Assembly: GCA_902576815.1 (NCBI GenBank)
Contig: CACGWQ010000006.1
Coordinates: 1-64,000, forward strand
Length of the DNA: 64,000 bases
Source: an uncultured Pelagibacteraceae bacterium
GTDB taxonomy: Bacteria > Pseudomonadota > Alphaproteobacteria > Pelagibacterales > Pelagibacteraceae
Reading direction: 5' to 3'
Positions 49,901 to 60,552 of this stretch are shown one piece after another; positions within the stretch are counted from its first letter, which is position 1, and every line of letters starts with the position of its first letter. The notes under the pieces are model-generated. The model made no database searches. It had not been told where the DNA came from and saw only the letters and a list, made by a program, of their open reading frames with translations. The position numbers and the translations under genes were made by a program.

Positions 49901-51165
49901 TCTCTAACAATTAATTCTAAAGCATCCCAAACTTCATTTCTTTCTCTTTCAACAAGTTTTTTAGCCTGTTTAATTGTAGATGCTAATCCCAACTTATTTA
50001 ATCTTGCATATAAAAATGGTTTAAATAATTCTAGTGCCATTTTTTTTGGTAAACCACACTCGTGTAATTTTAAATCTGGACCAACAACAATTACTGATCT
50101 ACCTGAATAATCAACTCTTTTTCCTAACAAATTTTGTCTAAATCTACCCTGCTTACCTTTTAGCATTTCAGCAAGAGATTTTAATGGTCTTTTTCCAGTA
50201 CCTGTAATTACTCTTCCTCTTCTTCCATTGTCAAATAATGCATCAACAGACTCTTGTAACATTCTCTTTTCATTTCTTACAATTATATCAGGAGCTTTGA
50301 GATCCATTAATCTCTTTAATCTATTATTTCTATTAATAACTCTTCTATATAAATCGTTTAAATCAGAAGTCGCAAATCTACCTCCATCTAAAGGAACCAA
50401 TGGTCTTAATTCAGGAGGGATAACTGGTATGGTAGTCAAAATCATCCACTCTGGTTTATTCCCTGTTTCGATAAATGACTCAATTAACTTCAATCTTTTA
50501 ATAGATCTCTCCTCAGAAACTTTTGATTTAGTCTCTTTGATTGATTTAATCAAATTTTCTTTTTCTATTTTCAAATCTATTGATCTTAAAATTTCTAATA
50601 TCGCCTCTGCTCCTATTCCAGCAGTAAAAGATTCTTCTCCAAATTCATCTTGATATTTAATTAGTTCTTCCTCTCCTAGTAGTTGATTTTTCTTAAGTCC
50701 TGTCAATCCAGGCTCTATAACTATAAAGTTTTCAAAATATAAAACCCTCTCTACTTCTTTAAGTTTCATATCAATAGCAAGTGATATTCTGCTAGGTAAA
50801 GACTTTAAAAACCAAATATGAGCCACAGGTGTTGCTAAATTAATATGACCCATCCTCTCTCTTCGAACATTTGATTTGGTTACTTCAACTCCACATTTTT
50901 CGCAAATTATACCTCTAAATTTCATCCTTTTATATTTTCCACACAAACACTCATAATCTTTAATTGGGCCAAATATTCTTGCACAAAATAAACCGTCTTT
51001 CTCTGGTCTAAATGTTCTATAATTTATAGTTTCAGGTTTTTTTATTTCTCCATAAGTCCACGATTTTATCTTCTCAGGACTAGCAAGAGTTATTTTGATA
51101 CTATTAAAATTTTGAGCATCGGAAATTTCTGTTCCTTTAAATAAATCTGATAATTCTTTACTCAT
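46999..51165 (-). CDS. rpoC: DNA-directed RNA polymerase subunit beta'
   Basis: Beta' holds the catalytic Mg2+ of RNA polymerase. The 1388-residue protein has the N-terminal zinc site ([20 protein letters not shown]), the active-site motif [16 protein letters not shown] at about residue 460, the bridge-helix and trigger-loop region ([37 protein letters not shown]) and the second zinc site. Length is normal for alphaproteobacteria. It lies three bases downstream of rpoB. Confidence 0.99.
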   Translation of the reverse strand: MSKELSDLFKGTEISDAQNFNSIKITLASPEKIKSWTYGEIKKPETINYRTFRPEKDGLFCARIFGPIKDYECLCGKYKRMKFRGIICEKCGVEVTKSNVRRERMGHINLATPVAHIWFLKSLPSRISLAIDMKLKEVERVLYFENFIVIEPGLTGLKKNQLLGEEELIKYQDEFGEESFTAGIGAEAILEILRSIDLKIEKENLIKSIKETKSKVSEERSIKRLKLIESFIETGNKPEWMILTTIPVIPPELRPLVPLDGGRFATSDLNDLYRRVINRNNRLKRLMDLKAPDIIVRNEKRMLQESVDALFDNGRRGRVITGTGKRPLKSLAEMLKGKQGRFRQNLLGKRVDYSGRSVIVVGPDLKLHECGLPKKMALELFKPFLYARLNKLGLASTIKQAKKLVERERNEVWDALELIVREHPVILNRAPTLHRLGVQAFEPKLIEGNAIELHPLTCAAFNADFDGDQMAVHVPLSLEAQLEARVLMMSTNNILSPSNGKPIIVPSQDMILGIYYLSQPPYQTDRVEGYFVNTSEIEHALEIGQIKVHSRIVSRFSTVDEKGNNKYEKHISTAGRFLLANLIPKNVNNKFSLVDRLLPKKIVSEVIDHVFRFSGQKSTVIFCDKLKDLGFKHAFKAGISFGKDDLVIPDNKQQLIDETKKLISDYENQYAEGLITRGEKYNKVIDAWSKCTDKVASEMMKRISATEMTEDGLKINSVFMMADSGARGSAAQMKQLAGMRGLIAKPSGEIIESPITSNFKEGLTALEYFNSTHGARKGLADTALKTASSGYLTRRLCDVAQDLTITSSKCTAKCGSIKLTEVLEGGNIMVSLSERALGRVVAKDVKNPLTGDVLIKKDQMIDEAGCEKIDSAGVKSLNVYSVMTCGMKEGVCATSYGRDLSRGKMVHVGEAIGMISAQSIGEPGTQLTMRTFHVGGTASVKQDSQIVSNNDGTLKIVNTNLLVDSKKNLIVMGRNTELSIEDDNGLQVASYKVPYGSKLFFENGDKIKKGSKICEWDPYTTPVIAEKDGIANYVDLIDGVSIAETTDDATGISTKAVVDWKTQSKNTDLKPRITLRDAKGNVIKKADDNEARYYLVPDSILSVKDGQKISAGDVIARLPKETTKTKDITGGLPRVAELFEARKAKDSAIIAENDGKVIFGKEVRGKQRVTIESENGDSSSYLIPKGKHINFNQGEKIKKGEYLLDGQPLPHDILRILGIEELTEYFVNQVQDVYRLQGVIINDKHIEVILRQMLKKVEVKTQGDSSLLPGEVIDRIRFENINEQLVKDGKNPAVGERVLMGITKASLQTESFISAASFQETTRVLTDAAIKGKVDKLSGLKENVIVGRLVPAGTGSVKNLWNKKAVDDDNKFLSEQEKLEASESQVNQ

Positions 51166-51168
51166 ATT

Positions 51169-54100
51169 CTAATTTAACTCCACATTTAATGCTAAAGATT
51201 TAATCTCTTTTACTAAAACATTGAAGGACTCTGGTATTCCAGATTCAAAATTTTCCTCACCTTTTACAATTGTTTCATATACTTTAACCCTTCCAGCAAC
51301 ATCATCAGATTTAACAGTTAATATCTCCTGTAAAGTATAAGATGCTCCGTATGCTTCAAGAGCCCAAACTTCCATTTCTCCAAATCTTTGACCACCTAAT
51401 TGAGCTTTTCCACCTAAAGGCTGCTGTGTTACAAGACTGTAAGGGCCTGTCGATCTAGCATGTATTTTATCTTCAACTAAGTGATGAAGTTTAAGCATAT
51501 ATATAGTTCCAACAGTAACTGATCTATCAAACTTTTCGCCAGTTCTTCCATCCCACAATGAAGTTTGACCTGAATTTGGTAAACTTGCTAATTCTAACAT
51601 ATTTGTTACATCTTTTTCTTTAGCTCCATCAAATACTGGGGTGGAAATTGGTACACCTTCTTTAATATTATCACATAGATCTTCAAATTCTGTATTTGAT
51701 AACTTATCTATATTATTATTGAAAACATCGTCTCCATATACTGATTTCAAAAATTTTTTAATCTTATCTGTTTTTTCTACTATCTTCTGGTTGTCATTAA
51801 TTAGATCTTTCAACTTTTCTCCTAATTCTGAACAAGACCATCCAAGGTGAGTTTCTAAAATCTGACCAACATTCATTCGGCTTGGAACTCCCAATGGATT
51901 AAGGACTATATCCACAGGCTTTCCATTTTCTCTATATGGCATATCTTCAATAGGTACTATTTTACTAACTACTCCTTTATTTCCATGTCTACCTGACATT
52001 TTATCTCCAGGTCTAAGTCTTCTCTTTATCGCAACAAAAACTTTAACCATTTTCATAACACTAGGTAGCAAATCATCACCTTGTCTAATTTTTAAAACTT
52101 TATCTTCAAACCTATTTTGAATATCTTCTTTAGCACTATCATATTGATCTTTTAATTTACTTAGAGCATCTGATTTTGTTGGGTCCTTAACGTTGATTTT
52201 AAATATTTCAGATACTAATAATTTATTTATATTATTATTATCGATTTTATCTCCAATTTTTAAATCTTTTGTTTTTTGATTTATTATCTCACCCTCAAGA
52301 ATTGTGAAGGCTCTTTGTTTTATACTTCTCTCTAGGATTTCCTCTTCTACAATTTTGTCTTCTTGAACACTTTCAATTTCTGCTCTTTCTATTGTAATTG
52401 ACCTTTCGTCTTTATCTATACCATGTCTATTAAACACTCTAACATCTACTACTGTTCCACCGCTTCCACTAGGCATTTTTAATGATGTATCCGTAACATC
52501 TATTGCTTTTTCACCGAATATTGACCTAAGTAATTTTTCCTCAGGACCAGAGGCAGTGTCACCTTTTGGCGTAACTTTACCGACTAGAATATCACCTGGC
52601 TTAACTTCAGCACCAATATAAACTATACCAGACTCATCAAGGTTTTTTAGAGCTTCTTCATTAACATTTGGTATATCTCTAGTAATATCTTCTTCACCAA
52701 GTTTCGTATCTCTGGCCATAACTTCATATTCCTCGATATGTATCGAAGTAAATACATCATCAGTTACACATCTCTCTGATATCAAAATTGAGTCTTCAAA
52801 GTTATATCCTTGCCAAGGCATAAAAGCCACCGTAACATTTTTTCCTAAAGCAAGTTCTCCAATTTTAGTTGAAGGACCATCAGCAATTATATCCCCCTCT
52901 TTTACTTTATCTCCAACCCTAACCAATGGTTTTTGATTTATACAAGTATTTTGATTTGATCTTTTAAACTTTTGAAGATTATAAATATCAACTCCAGATT
53001 TTGAATAATCTTTTTCATTTGAAGCCTTAATAACAATTCTTTTACCATCTATCTTGTCTACTACACCATCTCTTCTAGCTACAATAGTAACTCCAGAGTC
53101 TAATGCAACGTCACTTTCAATTCCTGTACCTACCAACGGAGCTTCAGGTTTTAATAAAGGCACAGCTTGTCTCATCATGTTAGATCCCATTAAAGCTCTA
53201 TTAGCATCATCATTTTCTAAAAATGGAATTAATGAAGCTGCAACAGAAACTAATTGTTTAGGTGATACATCAATATAATCTATACTTTCTGGTTTCGCTA
53301 AAATAAAATTTAAATTTTGTCTACAGGAAACAAGTTGTTCTAAAAATTTACCTTCTTTATTAATAAGTGAGTTTGCTTGAGCTATTGTAAATTTCGTTTC
53401 TTCCATAGCAGACAAATACTCTATTTTGTCTTGGACAATTCCATTATCTACTTTTTTATAAGGGCTTTCTATAAAACCATACTTATTAATTTTTGAATAT
53501 GTTGATAAACTGTTAATTAAACCAATATTTGGTCCCTCTGGTGTTTCTATGGGGCATATTCTTCCATAATGTGTCGGATGAACATCTCTAACTTCAAATC
53601 CAGCTCTTTCACGAGTTAAACCACCTGGTCCTAGTGCTGAGACTCTTCTTTTATGAGTAATTTCTGATAATGGATTTGTTTGATCCATAAATTGCGAAAG
53701 TTGTGATGTCGCAAAAAAATCCTTTAGAGAAATAGTTAATGGCTTGGCATTAATTAAATCTTGAGGCATAGCAGACTCAACATCTAAAGTTGTCATTTTT
53801 TCTTTAATTGCTCTTTCCATTCGGTAAACACCAATTCTTGCTTGATTCTCAACTAACTCACCAACAGATCTAACTCTTCGGTTGCCTAAGTGATCAATAT
53901 CGTCAACCTCATCTTTGCCATCTCTTAGATCAAGCATTTTTTGAATTATTGCTAAAATATCATCATTTCTTAAGATTGTTATCTTATCAGAGCAGGTTTG
54001 ATTTAATCTTGAATTCATTTTCACTCGCCCAACATCAGATAAATCATATCTATCGGAACTAAAAAATAAATTATTAAAAATTTGGTTAGCTATTTCTATA

Positions 54101-55251
54101 GTTGGTGGTTCTCCAGGTCTGAGTACTTTATATATCTCTGTAATCGCGTCATTTTTATTATCATTTTTATCATTAAATATACTTAACAATAGATAAGGTC
54201 CTTTATTAATTGAATTGGTTTTAGAAACTTCAATTGATTTAACTCCAGATTCAATAATTTTTTCAATAATTGTGTCGTTTAATTCAGAGCCAATCTTAAA
54301 AATATCTTCATTTATTTTTATCTCTCTGTGCAAAAATTTACCATTAAGGGACTCGTTTGATACAAATATTTCTTTTAATCCTTCTTTTGAAAGTTTCATG
54401 GCAGTAAGAAAATTTATTTTTTCACCTGCTTTCACGACTACTTTATTACTTTTAGCATCTATTACTTCCTCTGAAAAATTTTTTGCTTTATAATTTTCTG
54501 GATCAAATTTTGTTCTCCATTTATTTAAATTTTTATCAAAGCTTAAAGTTTCTTTTTGGTAAAATTCATCAACGATGTCATTTTTAGAATATCCTAATGC
54601 TTGAAGGAGTGTAGAAACTAAAATTTTTTTCTTTCTATCTATTCTGAAATATAAAAGGTCTTTAACATCAAATTCAAAATCTAACCATGAGCCTCTGTTT
54701 GGAATTACTCTACAATTAAATAATAGTTTACCACTTGCGTGAGATTTTCCTTTATCATGATCAAAAAATACGCCTGGGCTTCTATGCATTTGATTAACAA
54801 CAACTCGTTGGACTCCGTTAGTTATAAAGGTACCGCTGTTTGTCATCATGGGAACTTCACCCATGTATACTTCTTGTTCTTTAGCGGAAAGAATATCTTT
54901 AGTATTATTCTCCTGATCTATTTCGTATACGACTAACCTTAAAGTACATTTTAAGGCTGCTGAGTAGGTTAACCCTCTTGTAATGCACTCTTCAACATCA
55001 AATTTTGGCTTTTCTAATTTATATGAAACATATTCAAGTGTTGATTTTTCATTAATATCTTCAATTGGAAATATACTTTTGAAAACTCGGTCAAAACCTT
55101 TTACTAAATGTTGCTCAACATCATGCTTAAATTCAGTTAATTCTTTATAAGAATTTTTTTGAACCTCAATAAGATTTGGTATCGATAAACTTTCCTTAAG
55201 TTTACCAAAGCTTTTTCTAATATTTTTTTTCTCTGTAAAAGATAATTGCAT
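51169..55251 (-). CDS. rpoB: DNA-directed RNA polymerase subunit beta
   Basis: Beta forms the other half of the catalytic cleft. The 1360-residue protein has [21 protein letters not shown], the rifampicin region [19 protein letters not shown] / [13 protein letters not shown] with wild-type residues at the main resistance positions, and the C-terminal [20 protein letters not shown]. The start lies six bases after a 23-base hairpin that separates it from rplL. Confidence 0.99.
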   Translation of the reverse strand: MQLSFTEKKNIRKSFGKLKESLSIPNLIEVQKNSYKELTEFKHDVEQHLVKGFDRVFKSIFPIEDINEKSTLEYVSYKLEKPKFDVEECITRGLTYSAALKCTLRLVVYEIDQENNTKDILSAKEQEVYMGEVPMMTNSGTFITNGVQRVVVNQMHRSPGVFFDHDKGKSHASGKLLFNCRVIPNRGSWLDFEFDVKDLLYFRIDRKKKILVSTLLQALGYSKNDIVDEFYQKETLSFDKNLNKWRTKFDPENYKAKNFSEEVIDAKSNKVVVKAGEKINFLTAMKLSKEGLKEIFVSNESLNGKFLHREIKINEDIFKIGSELNDTIIEKIIESGVKSIEVSKTNSINKGPYLLLSIFNDKNDNKNDAITEIYKVLRPGEPPTIEIANQIFNNLFFSSDRYDLSDVGRVKMNSRLNQTCSDKITILRNDDILAIIQKMLDLRDGKDEVDDIDHLGNRRVRSVGELVENQARIGVYRMERAIKEKMTTLDVESAMPQDLINAKPLTISLKDFFATSQLSQFMDQTNPLSEITHKRRVSALGPGGLTRERAGFEVRDVHPTHYGRICPIETPEGPNIGLINSLSTYSKINKYGFIESPYKKVDNGIVQDKIEYLSAMEETKFTIAQANSLINKEGKFLEQLVSCRQNLNFILAKPESIDYIDVSPKQLVSVAASLIPFLENDDANRALMGSNMMRQAVPLLKPEAPLVGTGIESDVALDSGVTIVARRDGVVDKIDGKRIVIKASNEKDYSKSGVDIYNLQKFKRSNQNTCINQKPLVRVGDKVKEGDIIADGPSTKIGELALGKNVTVAFMPWQGYNFEDSILISERCVTDDVFTSIHIEEYEVMARDTKLGEEDITRDIPNVNEEALKNLDESGIVYIGAEVKPGDILVGKVTPKGDTASGPEEKLLRSIFGEKAIDVTDTSLKMPSGSGGTVVDVRVFNRHGIDKDERSITIERAEIESVQEDKIVEEEILERSIKQRAFTILEGEIINQKTKDLKIGDKIDNNNINKLLVSEIFKINVKDPTKSDALSKLKDQYDSAKEDIQNRFEDKVLKIRQGDDLLPSVMKMVKVFVAIKRRLRPGDKMSGRHGNKGVVSKIVPIEDMPYRENGKPVDIVLNPLGVPSRMNVGQILETHLGWSCSELGEKLKDLINDNQKIVEKTDKIKKFLKSVYGDDVFNNNIDKLSNTEFEDLCDNIKEGVPISTPVFDGAKEKDVTNMLELASLPNSGQTSLWDGRTGEKFDRSVTVGTIYMLKLHHLVEDKIHARSTGPYSLVTQQPLGGKAQLGGQRFGEMEVWALEAYGASYTLQEILTVKSDDVAGRVKVYETIVKGEENFESGIPESFNVLVKEIKSLALNVELN

Positions 55252-55257
55252 CTCAAC

Positions 55258-55280
55258 TACTGATTAAAATTTAACCAGTA
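55258..55280 (-). other. hairpin between rplL and rpoB
   Basis: The 23 bases form a near-perfect ten-pair stem: outer arms TACTG/CAGTA, one G-U pair, then four A-T pairs with a three-base loop. It ends six bases before the rpoB ATG and has no U-run after it. E. coli has an attenuator and RNase III site in the same gap, but sequence homology is not implied. Confidence 0.55.
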
Positions 55281-55295
55281 AAAATCCTATCTAAT

Positions 55296-55667
55296 TTATT
55301 TTAGTTCTACTTTTGCGCCAGCCGCTTCGAGTTTTTGTTTTATCTCTTCAGCCTCTTTTTTATTAACACCAGATTTGACTTCTTTAGGTGCTCCTTCAAC
55401 TAAATCTTTTGCTTCTTTTAGACCTAAAGCTGTAATTGCTCTAACTTCTTTAATTACATTAATTTTTTTATCACCTGCTGCTGTTAGCATTATTGTAAAT
55501 TCATCTTTTTCTTCTGCTGGTGCAGCTCCTCCTGCTGCTACCGGAGCTGCCGCTACAGCCGCAGCTGCAGTTACACCCCATTTTTCTTCAAGTTGTTTTG
55601 AAAGTTCAGCTGCTTCTACAACAGTTAAACTTGATAATTCCTCTATAATTTTATTTAAGTCAGCCAT
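55296..55667 (-). CDS. rplL: 50S ribosomal protein L7/L12
   Basis: L7/L12 forms the stalk that recruits translation GTPases. The 123-residue protein has an N-terminal dimerisation helix ([20 protein letters not shown]), an Ala/Pro-rich hinge at about residues 34-55, and the C-terminal domain [20 protein letters not shown] ... [12 protein letters not shown]. It is present in several copies per ribosome. Its codons are less AT-rich in the hinge because of the alanines. Confidence 0.98.
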   Translation of the reverse strand: MADLNKIIEELSSLTVVEAAELSKQLEEKWGVTAAAAVAAAPVAAGGAAPAEEKDEFTIMLTAAGDKKINVIKEVRAITALGLKEAKDLVEGAPKEVKSGVNKKEAEEIKQKLEAAGAKVELK

Positions 55668-55685
55668 AGTAAATCTTGTCCCTGG

Positions 55686-56195
55686 TTATTTTTTTGATTT
55701 TTCGAGCGCTAAAATAGCGATTTTTGACGCCGGCGCAAGTAAAATACTTGCTATTTTTTGAGCTGGTGACCTTAATATTCCTACTATTTTAGCTCTAGCT
55801 TCATCTAATGAAGGCAGTGTAGCTACATTTTTGACGCCAGCAACATCTAAAATGTCGGAACCCATGATTCCACCTAGAATCTTAAGATTTTGATTTTCTT
55901 TTGAAAAATTTGTTAAAATCTTAGCAGATGTAATTGCATCCTCTGAAAGAGCTACAGCAGTAGGTCCTGAAAACAGATTTGATAGATCTTTACATCTTGT
56001 TTTTTCTAATGCCAATTTTGTTATTCTGTTATTTGTAATTTTAAATTTTATACCATGCTCTCTCATTTTAGCTCTTAATTCATCAAGTTGGTTCATTGTT
56101 AAACCTTGATAGTGAGTAACAATAACAGCTTCAGAATTTTCAAACTGATTTGTCATATCAGATATGTACTGCTTCTTTTGTTCTTTATTCATCAT
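55686..56195 (-). CDS. rplJ: 50S ribosomal protein L10
   Basis: L10 anchors L7/L12 dimers on the ribosome. The 169-residue protein has AVIVTHYQGLTMNQLDELR, ITNNRITKLALEKT and a C-terminal helix for L12 binding. Two consecutive ATGs open the gene; either may be used. It is 18 bases upstream of rplL and two after rplA. Confidence 0.96.
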   Translation of the reverse strand: MMNKEQKKQYISDMTNQFENSEAVIVTHYQGLTMNQLDELRAKMREHGIKFKITNNRITKLALEKTRCKDLSNLFSGPTAVALSEDAITSAKILTNFSKENQNLKILGGIMGSDILDVAGVKNVATLPSLDEARAKIVGILRSPAQKIASILLAPASKIAILALEKSKK

Positions 56196-56197
56196 AA

Positions 56198-56887
56198 CTA
56201 AATACTCTTACCTAATTTGATTTTATATGAAACGCCCATTGTAGAAGTCATAAAAGCTTGTTTAATTAAATCACCTTTAACCGTATTATTTGATTTTTCT
56301 TTTTCTAAAGCGTCAATTACTGCATTAAAATTCATTATTAGCTTATCATCTGAAAATGATTTATTTCCTATACTTACACCTATGTTTCCATCTTTATCAT
56401 TTCTTATTTCAACTTGACCAGACTTAGCATCCGTTATAGCTTTTTTTACATCATTAGTTACTGATCCTAATTTCGGATTAGGCATTAATCCTTTTGGTCC
56501 AAGAACTTTTCCTAATTTTGAAAGTTTAATCATCATATTTGGGGTGCAAATTAATTTTTCAAATCTTATATTTCCAGACTTTATTTCCTCAATAAGTTCA
56601 TCGCCACCAACAATCTCAGCTCCAGCGTCTTTTGCTTCTTGGGATTTGTTTTCTTCACAAACAACCCCTACTTTTACTTTTTTTGAACTTCCGCCTGGTA
56701 AATTAATAACAGTTCTAATATTTATTTCACTTTTTTTTTGCTTGTTATTAATTTGCAAATTTAGATCTAAAGACTCATCAAATTTTGTTGTGCAATTTTG
56801 CTTTAAAATATGAATTAATTTATCAATAACCTCTGAGTCTAAATCTCTAGTTTTCTCTGGTAAATTTCTATATCTTTTTGATGTCAT
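56198..56887 (-). CDS. rplA: 50S ribosomal protein L1
   Basis: L1 forms the mobile stalk that handles E-site tRNA and in E. coli represses its own operon. The 229-residue protein has GGSSKKVKVGVVCEE, CTPNMMIKLSKLGKVLGPKG and LMPNPKLGSVTNDVKKAI, all conserved. It overlaps rplK by one base. Confidence 0.98.
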   Translation of the reverse strand: MTSKRYRNLPEKTRDLDSEVIDKLIHILKQNCTTKFDESLDLNLQINNKQKKSEINIRTVINLPGGSSKKVKVGVVCEENKSQEAKDAGAEIVGGDELIEEIKSGNIRFEKLICTPNMMIKLSKLGKVLGPKGLMPNPKLGSVTNDVKKAITDAKSGQVEIRNDKDGNIGVSIGNKSFSDDKLIMNFNAVIDALEKEKSNNTVKGDLIKQAFMTSTMGVSYKIKLGKSI

Positions 56888-57315
56888 TATTCAATTACCT
56901 CGATACCCATAGATCTTGCAGATCCTGCTATTATTTTAGCAGCTTCATCCACATCATGTGCATTTAGATCCTTCATTTTTTTTTCTGCTATTTCTTTTAA
57001 TTGTTTTTTTGAAATTTTTGCAACGATGTTTCTCCCTGGCTCTTTAGATCCACTTTTTAGCTTTACTGCTTCCTTGATAAAATGCGATGCAGGTGGTGAT
57101 TTAATTATAAAATCAAATTTTTTGTCTTTATATACAGTAATTATTACTGGAACTGGTTTTCCTGCAAAAGATTTTGTCTTTTCATTAAAAGCCTTGCAAA
57201 ATTCCATTATATTTATTCCTCTTTGTCCTAGTGCAGGGCCGACTGGCGGAGCGGGGTTTGCTTGGCCACCATTAATTTGTAATTTTATATATCCACTTAT
57301 TTCTTTTTTTGCCAT
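56887..57315 (-). CDS. rplK: 50S ribosomal protein L11
   Basis: L11 is part of the GTPase-associated centre and is needed for RelA activation on stalled ribosomes. The 142-residue protein has [20 protein letters not shown] and [10 protein letters not shown] at the end. Single-base overlaps join it to nusG and rplA. Confidence 0.98.
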   Translation of the reverse strand: MAKKEISGYIKLQINGGQANPAPPVGPALGQRGINIMEFCKAFNEKTKSFAGKPVPVIITVYKDKKFDFIIKSPPASHFIKEAVKLKSGSKEPGRNIVAKISKKQLKEIAEKKMKDLNAHDVDEAAKIIAGSARSMGIEVIE

Positions 57316-57845
57316 TAGCTAGATTTCTCCACTTGATTATATTCCAGATCTACAGGTGTAGGTCTTCCAAATATTGAAACTGAAACTTTTAATCTTAATT
57401 TTTCTTCATCTATATCCTCTACCATTCCACTAAACGAGGCAAAAGGACCATCTATTACTTGAACTTTTTCTCCGACAGAATATTCAATTCCAGTTTTGGC
57501 TTGAGCAACTCCATCTTTAATGTTGCCAAGGATTTTATCTATTTCTTTTTGTGAAACAGGAACTGGTGAACCTTTTGAACCTAAAAAGCCACTTACTTTT
57601 TTTAGGTTTTTTATTAAATGATATAATTGATTATCCATTTCTGATTTTATAAGTATGTAGCCAGGAAAATACTTTTTTTTTCTTTGAACCCTTTTTCCTC
57701 TCTTAACTTCTGTAATATCGTGAGTTGGTACTATTATATCCTCAATTTTATCCAATATTTTTGATTTCTCTGCCTCTTCTCTAATTTGTGAAGCAACTTT
57801 ATTTTCGAAACTTGAGTGTGATTGAATAATGTACCAATTCTTCAT
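57315..57845 (-). CDS. nusG: transcription termination/antitermination protein NusG
   Basis: NusG binds RNA polymerase and links it to Rho or to S10 on the ribosome. The 176-residue protein has [30 protein letters not shown] and the C-terminal KOW motif [20 protein letters not shown]. Overlaps secE by one base. Confidence 0.97.
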   Translation of the reverse strand: MKNWYIIQSHSSFENKVASQIREEAEKSKILDKIEDIIVPTHDITEVKRGKRVQRKKKYFPGYILIKSEMDNQLYHLIKNLKKVSGFLGSKGSPVPVSQKEIDKILGNIKDGVAQAKTGIEYSVGEKVQVIDGPFASFSGMVEDIDEEKLRLKVSVSIFGRPTPVDLEYNQVEKSS

Positions 57846-58036
57846 TAAAAACTCACTTTTAAAATGATATCTAAAAAAAACTTAAAAAATTGGTCAATTA
57901 ATAGAAAAAAAAGTGCTGCTATAATTGCCATTGCAACTACCATTAAAGAACCTTGAATTACCTCTTTGCTCGAAGGCCAAGTAACTCTAAAAGCCTCTTG
58001 TTTTACATCTTGAATAAATTTTAAAGTTTTTTTCAT
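57845..58036 (-). CDS. secE: preprotein translocase subunit SecE
   Basis: SecE clamps SecY in the inner membrane. From the ATG at 58036 it is 63 residues, with the amphipathic helix FIQDVKQEAFRVTWPSSKEV and a single membrane segment near the C-terminus, the minimal SecE form. The ORF track's longer start runs through tRNA-Trp and is rejected. The ATG is only nine bases after the tRNA's CCA, so after tRNA excision the mRNA would have a very short leader without a Shine-Dalgarno. Confidence 0.95.
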   Translation of the reverse strand: MKKTLKFIQDVKQEAFRVTWPSSKEVIQGSLMVVAMAIIAALFFLLIDQFFKFFLDIILKVSF

Positions 58037-58045
58037 AATAAATAA

Positions 58046-58121
58046 TGGCAGGAGCGGAGGGAATCGAACCCCCAACCTCCGGTTTTGGAGACCGGCGCTC
58101 TACCAATTGAGCTACACTCCT
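58046..58121 (-). tRNA. tRNA-Trp (anticodon CCA)
   Basis: On the minus strand, AGGAGTG pairs with CGCTCCT (one T-G pair), followed by G and encoded CCA. D-arm AGCTCAATTGGTAGAGC, anticodon loop TCTCCAAA and T-loop GTTCGATTC are canonical. It is 76 bases, lying seven bases after tuf and nine before secE in the same transcript. Confidence 0.97.
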
Positions 58122-58128
58122 AAGGAGT

Positions 58129-59319
58129 TTACTCTATAATTTTTGTTACTACTCCAGCTCCTACTGTTCTACCACCTTCTCTAATTGCAAAGTTTAATTT
58201 TTCTGCCATAGCAATTGGTGTAATTAATTTTACTGTAAATTTAGCATCATCACCTGGCATTACCATTTCAGTGCCAGCTGGCAATTCTACTTCACCTGTT
58301 ACATCAGTTGTTCTGAAATAAAATTGTGGTCTGTATTTTGTAAAGAAAGGAGTATGTCTTCCCCCTTCTTCTTTTTTTAATACATAAGCTTGAGCTTCAA
58401 ATTTAGTGTGAGGGGTAATAGAGCCAGGTTTGCATAAAACTTGACCACGCTCAACATCTGTTCTTTCAACACCTCTTAAAAGTGCACCTATATTGTCCCC
58501 AGCTTCACCTGAATCTAGTAACTTCCTAAACATTTCAACACCAGTACAAACAGTTTTTTTTGTTTCTCTAATCCCAACAATTTCAATCTCATCACCAGTT
58601 TTAATTACTCCAGACTCAACTCTTCCTGTTACAACAGTACCTCTTCCAGAAATTGAAAATACATCTTCAACGGGCATTAAAAAATCTTTATCTTTTGGTC
58701 TATCTGGTTGTGGGATAAACTCATCAACAGATTTCATAAGTTCCATGATAGAATTTTTACCAATCTCATCGTCTCTTCCTTCAACAGCAGCTAATGCTGA
58801 GCCTTTGACAATTGGAGTTTTATCTCCTGGAAATTTATATGATGTTAATAAATCTTTTATTTCTTCTTCGACAAGTTCTATCATTTCTTTATCGTCAACC
58901 TGATCAACTTTATTTAAATAAACAACTATAGCTGGCACACCTACCTGTCTAGCTAATAATATATGTTCTCTTGTCTGAGGCATTGGTCCATCTGCAGCAT
59001 TAACAACTAATATTGCTCCGTCCATTTGTGCAGCACCTGTAATCATATTTTTTACATAGTCTGCGTGGCCTGGGCAATCTACATGAGCATAGTGTCTTTT
59101 TTCCGTTTCATATTCTACGTGAGCAGTTGAAATTGTAATACCTCTCTCTTTTTCCTCAGGAGCTTTATCTATTTGATCATAAGCAGTAAATTGTGCACCG
59201 CCAGACTCTGCTAATACTTTTGTGATCGCAGCAGTTAATGTTGTTTTACCATGGTCGACGTGTCCTATAGTACCAATATTACAGTGCGGTTTATTTCTTA
59301 CGAACTTTTCTTTTGACAT
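58129..59319 (-). CDS. tuf: elongation factor Tu
   Basis: EF-Tu brings aminoacyl-tRNA to the ribosome. The 396-residue GTPase has [38 protein letters not shown] and the C-terminal [19 protein letters not shown]. This is the only tuf in the window; the usual second site after fusA is empty. It has one of the few clear Shine-Dalgarno sequences here. It is transcribed after tRNA-Tyr and tRNA-Gly. Confidence 0.99.
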   Translation of the reverse strand: MSKEKFVRNKPHCNIGTIGHVDHGKTTLTAAITKVLAESGGAQFTAYDQIDKAPEEKERGITISTAHVEYETEKRHYAHVDCPGHADYVKNMITGAAQMDGAILVVNAADGPMPQTREHILLARQVGVPAIVVYLNKVDQVDDKEMIELVEEEIKDLLTSYKFPGDKTPIVKGSALAAVEGRDDEIGKNSIMELMKSVDEFIPQPDRPKDKDFLMPVEDVFSISGRGTVVTGRVESGVIKTGDEIEIVGIRETKKTVCTGVEMFRKLLDSGEAGDNIGALLRGVERTDVERGQVLCKPGSITPHTKFEAQAYVLKKEEGGRHTPFFTKYRPQFYFRTTDVTGEVELPAGTEMVMPGDDAKFTVKLITPIAMAEKLNFAIREGGRTVGAGVVTKIIE

Positions 59320-59328
59320 TACTTGTTT

Positions 59329-59334
59329 ACCTCT
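59329..59334 (-). promoter_or_regulatory. Shine-Dalgarno sequence of tuf
   Basis: AGAGGT lies nine bases before the tuf ATG on the minus strand. Most genes in the window have poor or no such motif, so its presence at the gene for the most abundant protein is notable. Confidence 0.7.
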
Positions 59335-59359
59335 TTTATTTTTCTTGTTTTAATTTTTT

Positions 59360-59433
59360 TGGAGCGGGTAAAGGGAATCGAACCCTTACATCCAGCTTGG
59401 AAGGCTAGCGTTCTACCATTGAACTACACCCGC
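59360..59433 (-). tRNA. tRNA-Gly (anticodon UCC)
   Basis: On the minus strand, GCGGGTG pairs with TACCCGC, then T and encoded CCA. The anticodon loop is CTTCCAA (UCC) and the T-loop GTTCGATTC. Length is 74 bases. It lies between tRNA-Tyr and tuf, 40 bases before the tuf start. Confidence 0.96.
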
Positions 59434-59474
59434 AACACCCAAGTACACTCCGTGTCATAAAAAAAATTATTGAA

Positions 59475-59560
<86 letters not shown>

Positions 59561-59618
59561 TTAATATAATTCTAGGGGGAAGCACCCCATGTTCAATAAA
59601 GCTTTAAACAACATGCGT

Positions 59619-59646
59619 TTTATATATTTTTATTGTACAAATGCAA
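59619..59646 (-). promoter_or_regulatory. promoter-like sequence for the tRNA-Tyr/tRNA-Gly/tuf chain
   Basis: On the minus strand, TTGCAT (59641-59646) and TATAAA (59619-59624) are 16 bases apart, with a GC-containing ACGC after the -10, as in stringently controlled promoters. The leader to tRNA-Tyr carries a small GGGG/CCCC hairpin at 59575-59588. Confidence 0.5.
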
Positions 59647-59661
59647 TACGTGAAATATAGG
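59633..59661 (+). promoter_or_regulatory. promoter-like sequence for rlmB
   Basis: TTGTAC (59633-59638) and TATAGG (59656-59661) are 17 bases apart on the plus strand, 38 bases before the rlmB ATG. It overlaps the opposing tuf-chain promoter, so the two may compete for RNA polymerase. Confidence 0.45.
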
Positions 59662-59699
59662 AAAATAGCTTAAAAAATAGAGTAAATTCAACATTTATT

Positions 59700-60443
59700 A
59701 TGAACAAATCATCTTTTTTTATAGTTGGAAAACATGCAGTTATAGAGGCATTAAAAAATCCCAAAAGAAAAGTTTTGAAAATTTTTCTTACAGAAGAAAG
59801 TAAAAAAAATATACACAGAGTAAGTTCAAGAAAAAATCTTCTTAAAGATTTAAAAATTTATTACAAAACTCGAAAAGAACTTGATAAATACTGTTCGAAA
59901 GACGGTATTACTCACCAAGGATATGTTGCTGAAATAGAACATTTTGAAAAAAATAACTTAAAACAATTTATTAAAATAAAGAACGATTTAACTTTTGCTT
60001 GCTTGGATGAGGTAACAGATCCTAGAAATATAGGCTCTATAATTAGAAGTGCTGCATCCTTTGATATAGATGGTATAATTATTAAAGAGAGACATTTTCC
60101 GTCAGAAAGCAAACTTATGTACAAATCTGCAAGTGGATGTATGGAGCATATAAATATATTTGAAGTATCAAATATAAATACTACTCTTAAATATTTAAGG
60201 GAAAATAATTTTTGGATTTATGGTTTTGAAGCAAAAAGTGAAAAAAAATTTAATGATATTAAATGGGATGGAAATAACATTTTACTTTTTGGTTCAGAAG
60301 GATTTGGTATGAGAGAACATACAAAAAAATATACTGATTTTTCAGTAAAAATAGATATAAACAAAAATATAGAGAGTTTAAATATATCCAATAGTGCTGC
60401 AATAGTTTTTCATCACATAAATCAATCTAAAAATAAAACTTGA
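59700..60443 (+). CDS. rlmB: SpoU-family rRNA/tRNA 2'-O-methyltransferase, likely RlmB
   Basis: RlmB methylates the ribose of G2251 in 23S rRNA. The 247-residue protein has an N-terminal substrate-binding part (FFIVGKHAVIEALKN) and a trefoil-knot SPOUT domain with ACLDEVTDPRNIGSIIRSAA, LLFGSEGFGMREHT and LNISNSAAIVFHHI, the three SpoU motifs. RlmB is the most likely member by N-terminus and size; related TrmH-type enzymes are the alternative. It lies 33 bases upstream of tRNA-Thr. Confidence 0.88.
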   Translation: MNKSSFFIVGKHAVIEALKNPKRKVLKIFLTEESKKNIHRVSSRKNLLKDLKIYYKTRKELDKYCSKDGITHQGYVAEIEHFEKNNLKQFIKIKNDLTFACLDEVTDPRNIGSIIRSAASFDIDGIIIKERHFPSESKLMYKSASGCMEHINIFEVSNINTTLKYLRENNFWIYGFEAKSEKKFNDIKWDGNNILLFGSEGFGMREHTKKYTDFSVKIDINKNIESLNISNSAAIVFHHINQSKNKT

Positions 60444-60476
60444 TAATATTAAAAATCGTACTACAAAACTCTACGT

Positions 60477-60552
60477 GCCCTTGTAGCTCAGCTGGTAGAG
60501 CAATTGATTTGTAATCAATAGGTCCGCGGTTCGAGTCCGTGCGGGGGCACCA
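60477..60552 (+). tRNA. tRNA-Thr (anticodon UGU)
   Basis: GCCCTTG pairs with CGGGGGC (two T-G pairs), then A and encoded CCA. Anticodon loop is TTTGTAA (UGU), T-loop GTTCGAGTC. Length 76 bases. Its last base is directly followed by the stop codon of nadK on the other strand. Confidence 0.96.

Noticed and set aside
50228-50653. 141-residue plus-strand ORF opposite rpoC
   Set aside because: Antisense to a highly conserved part of beta'; no independent support.
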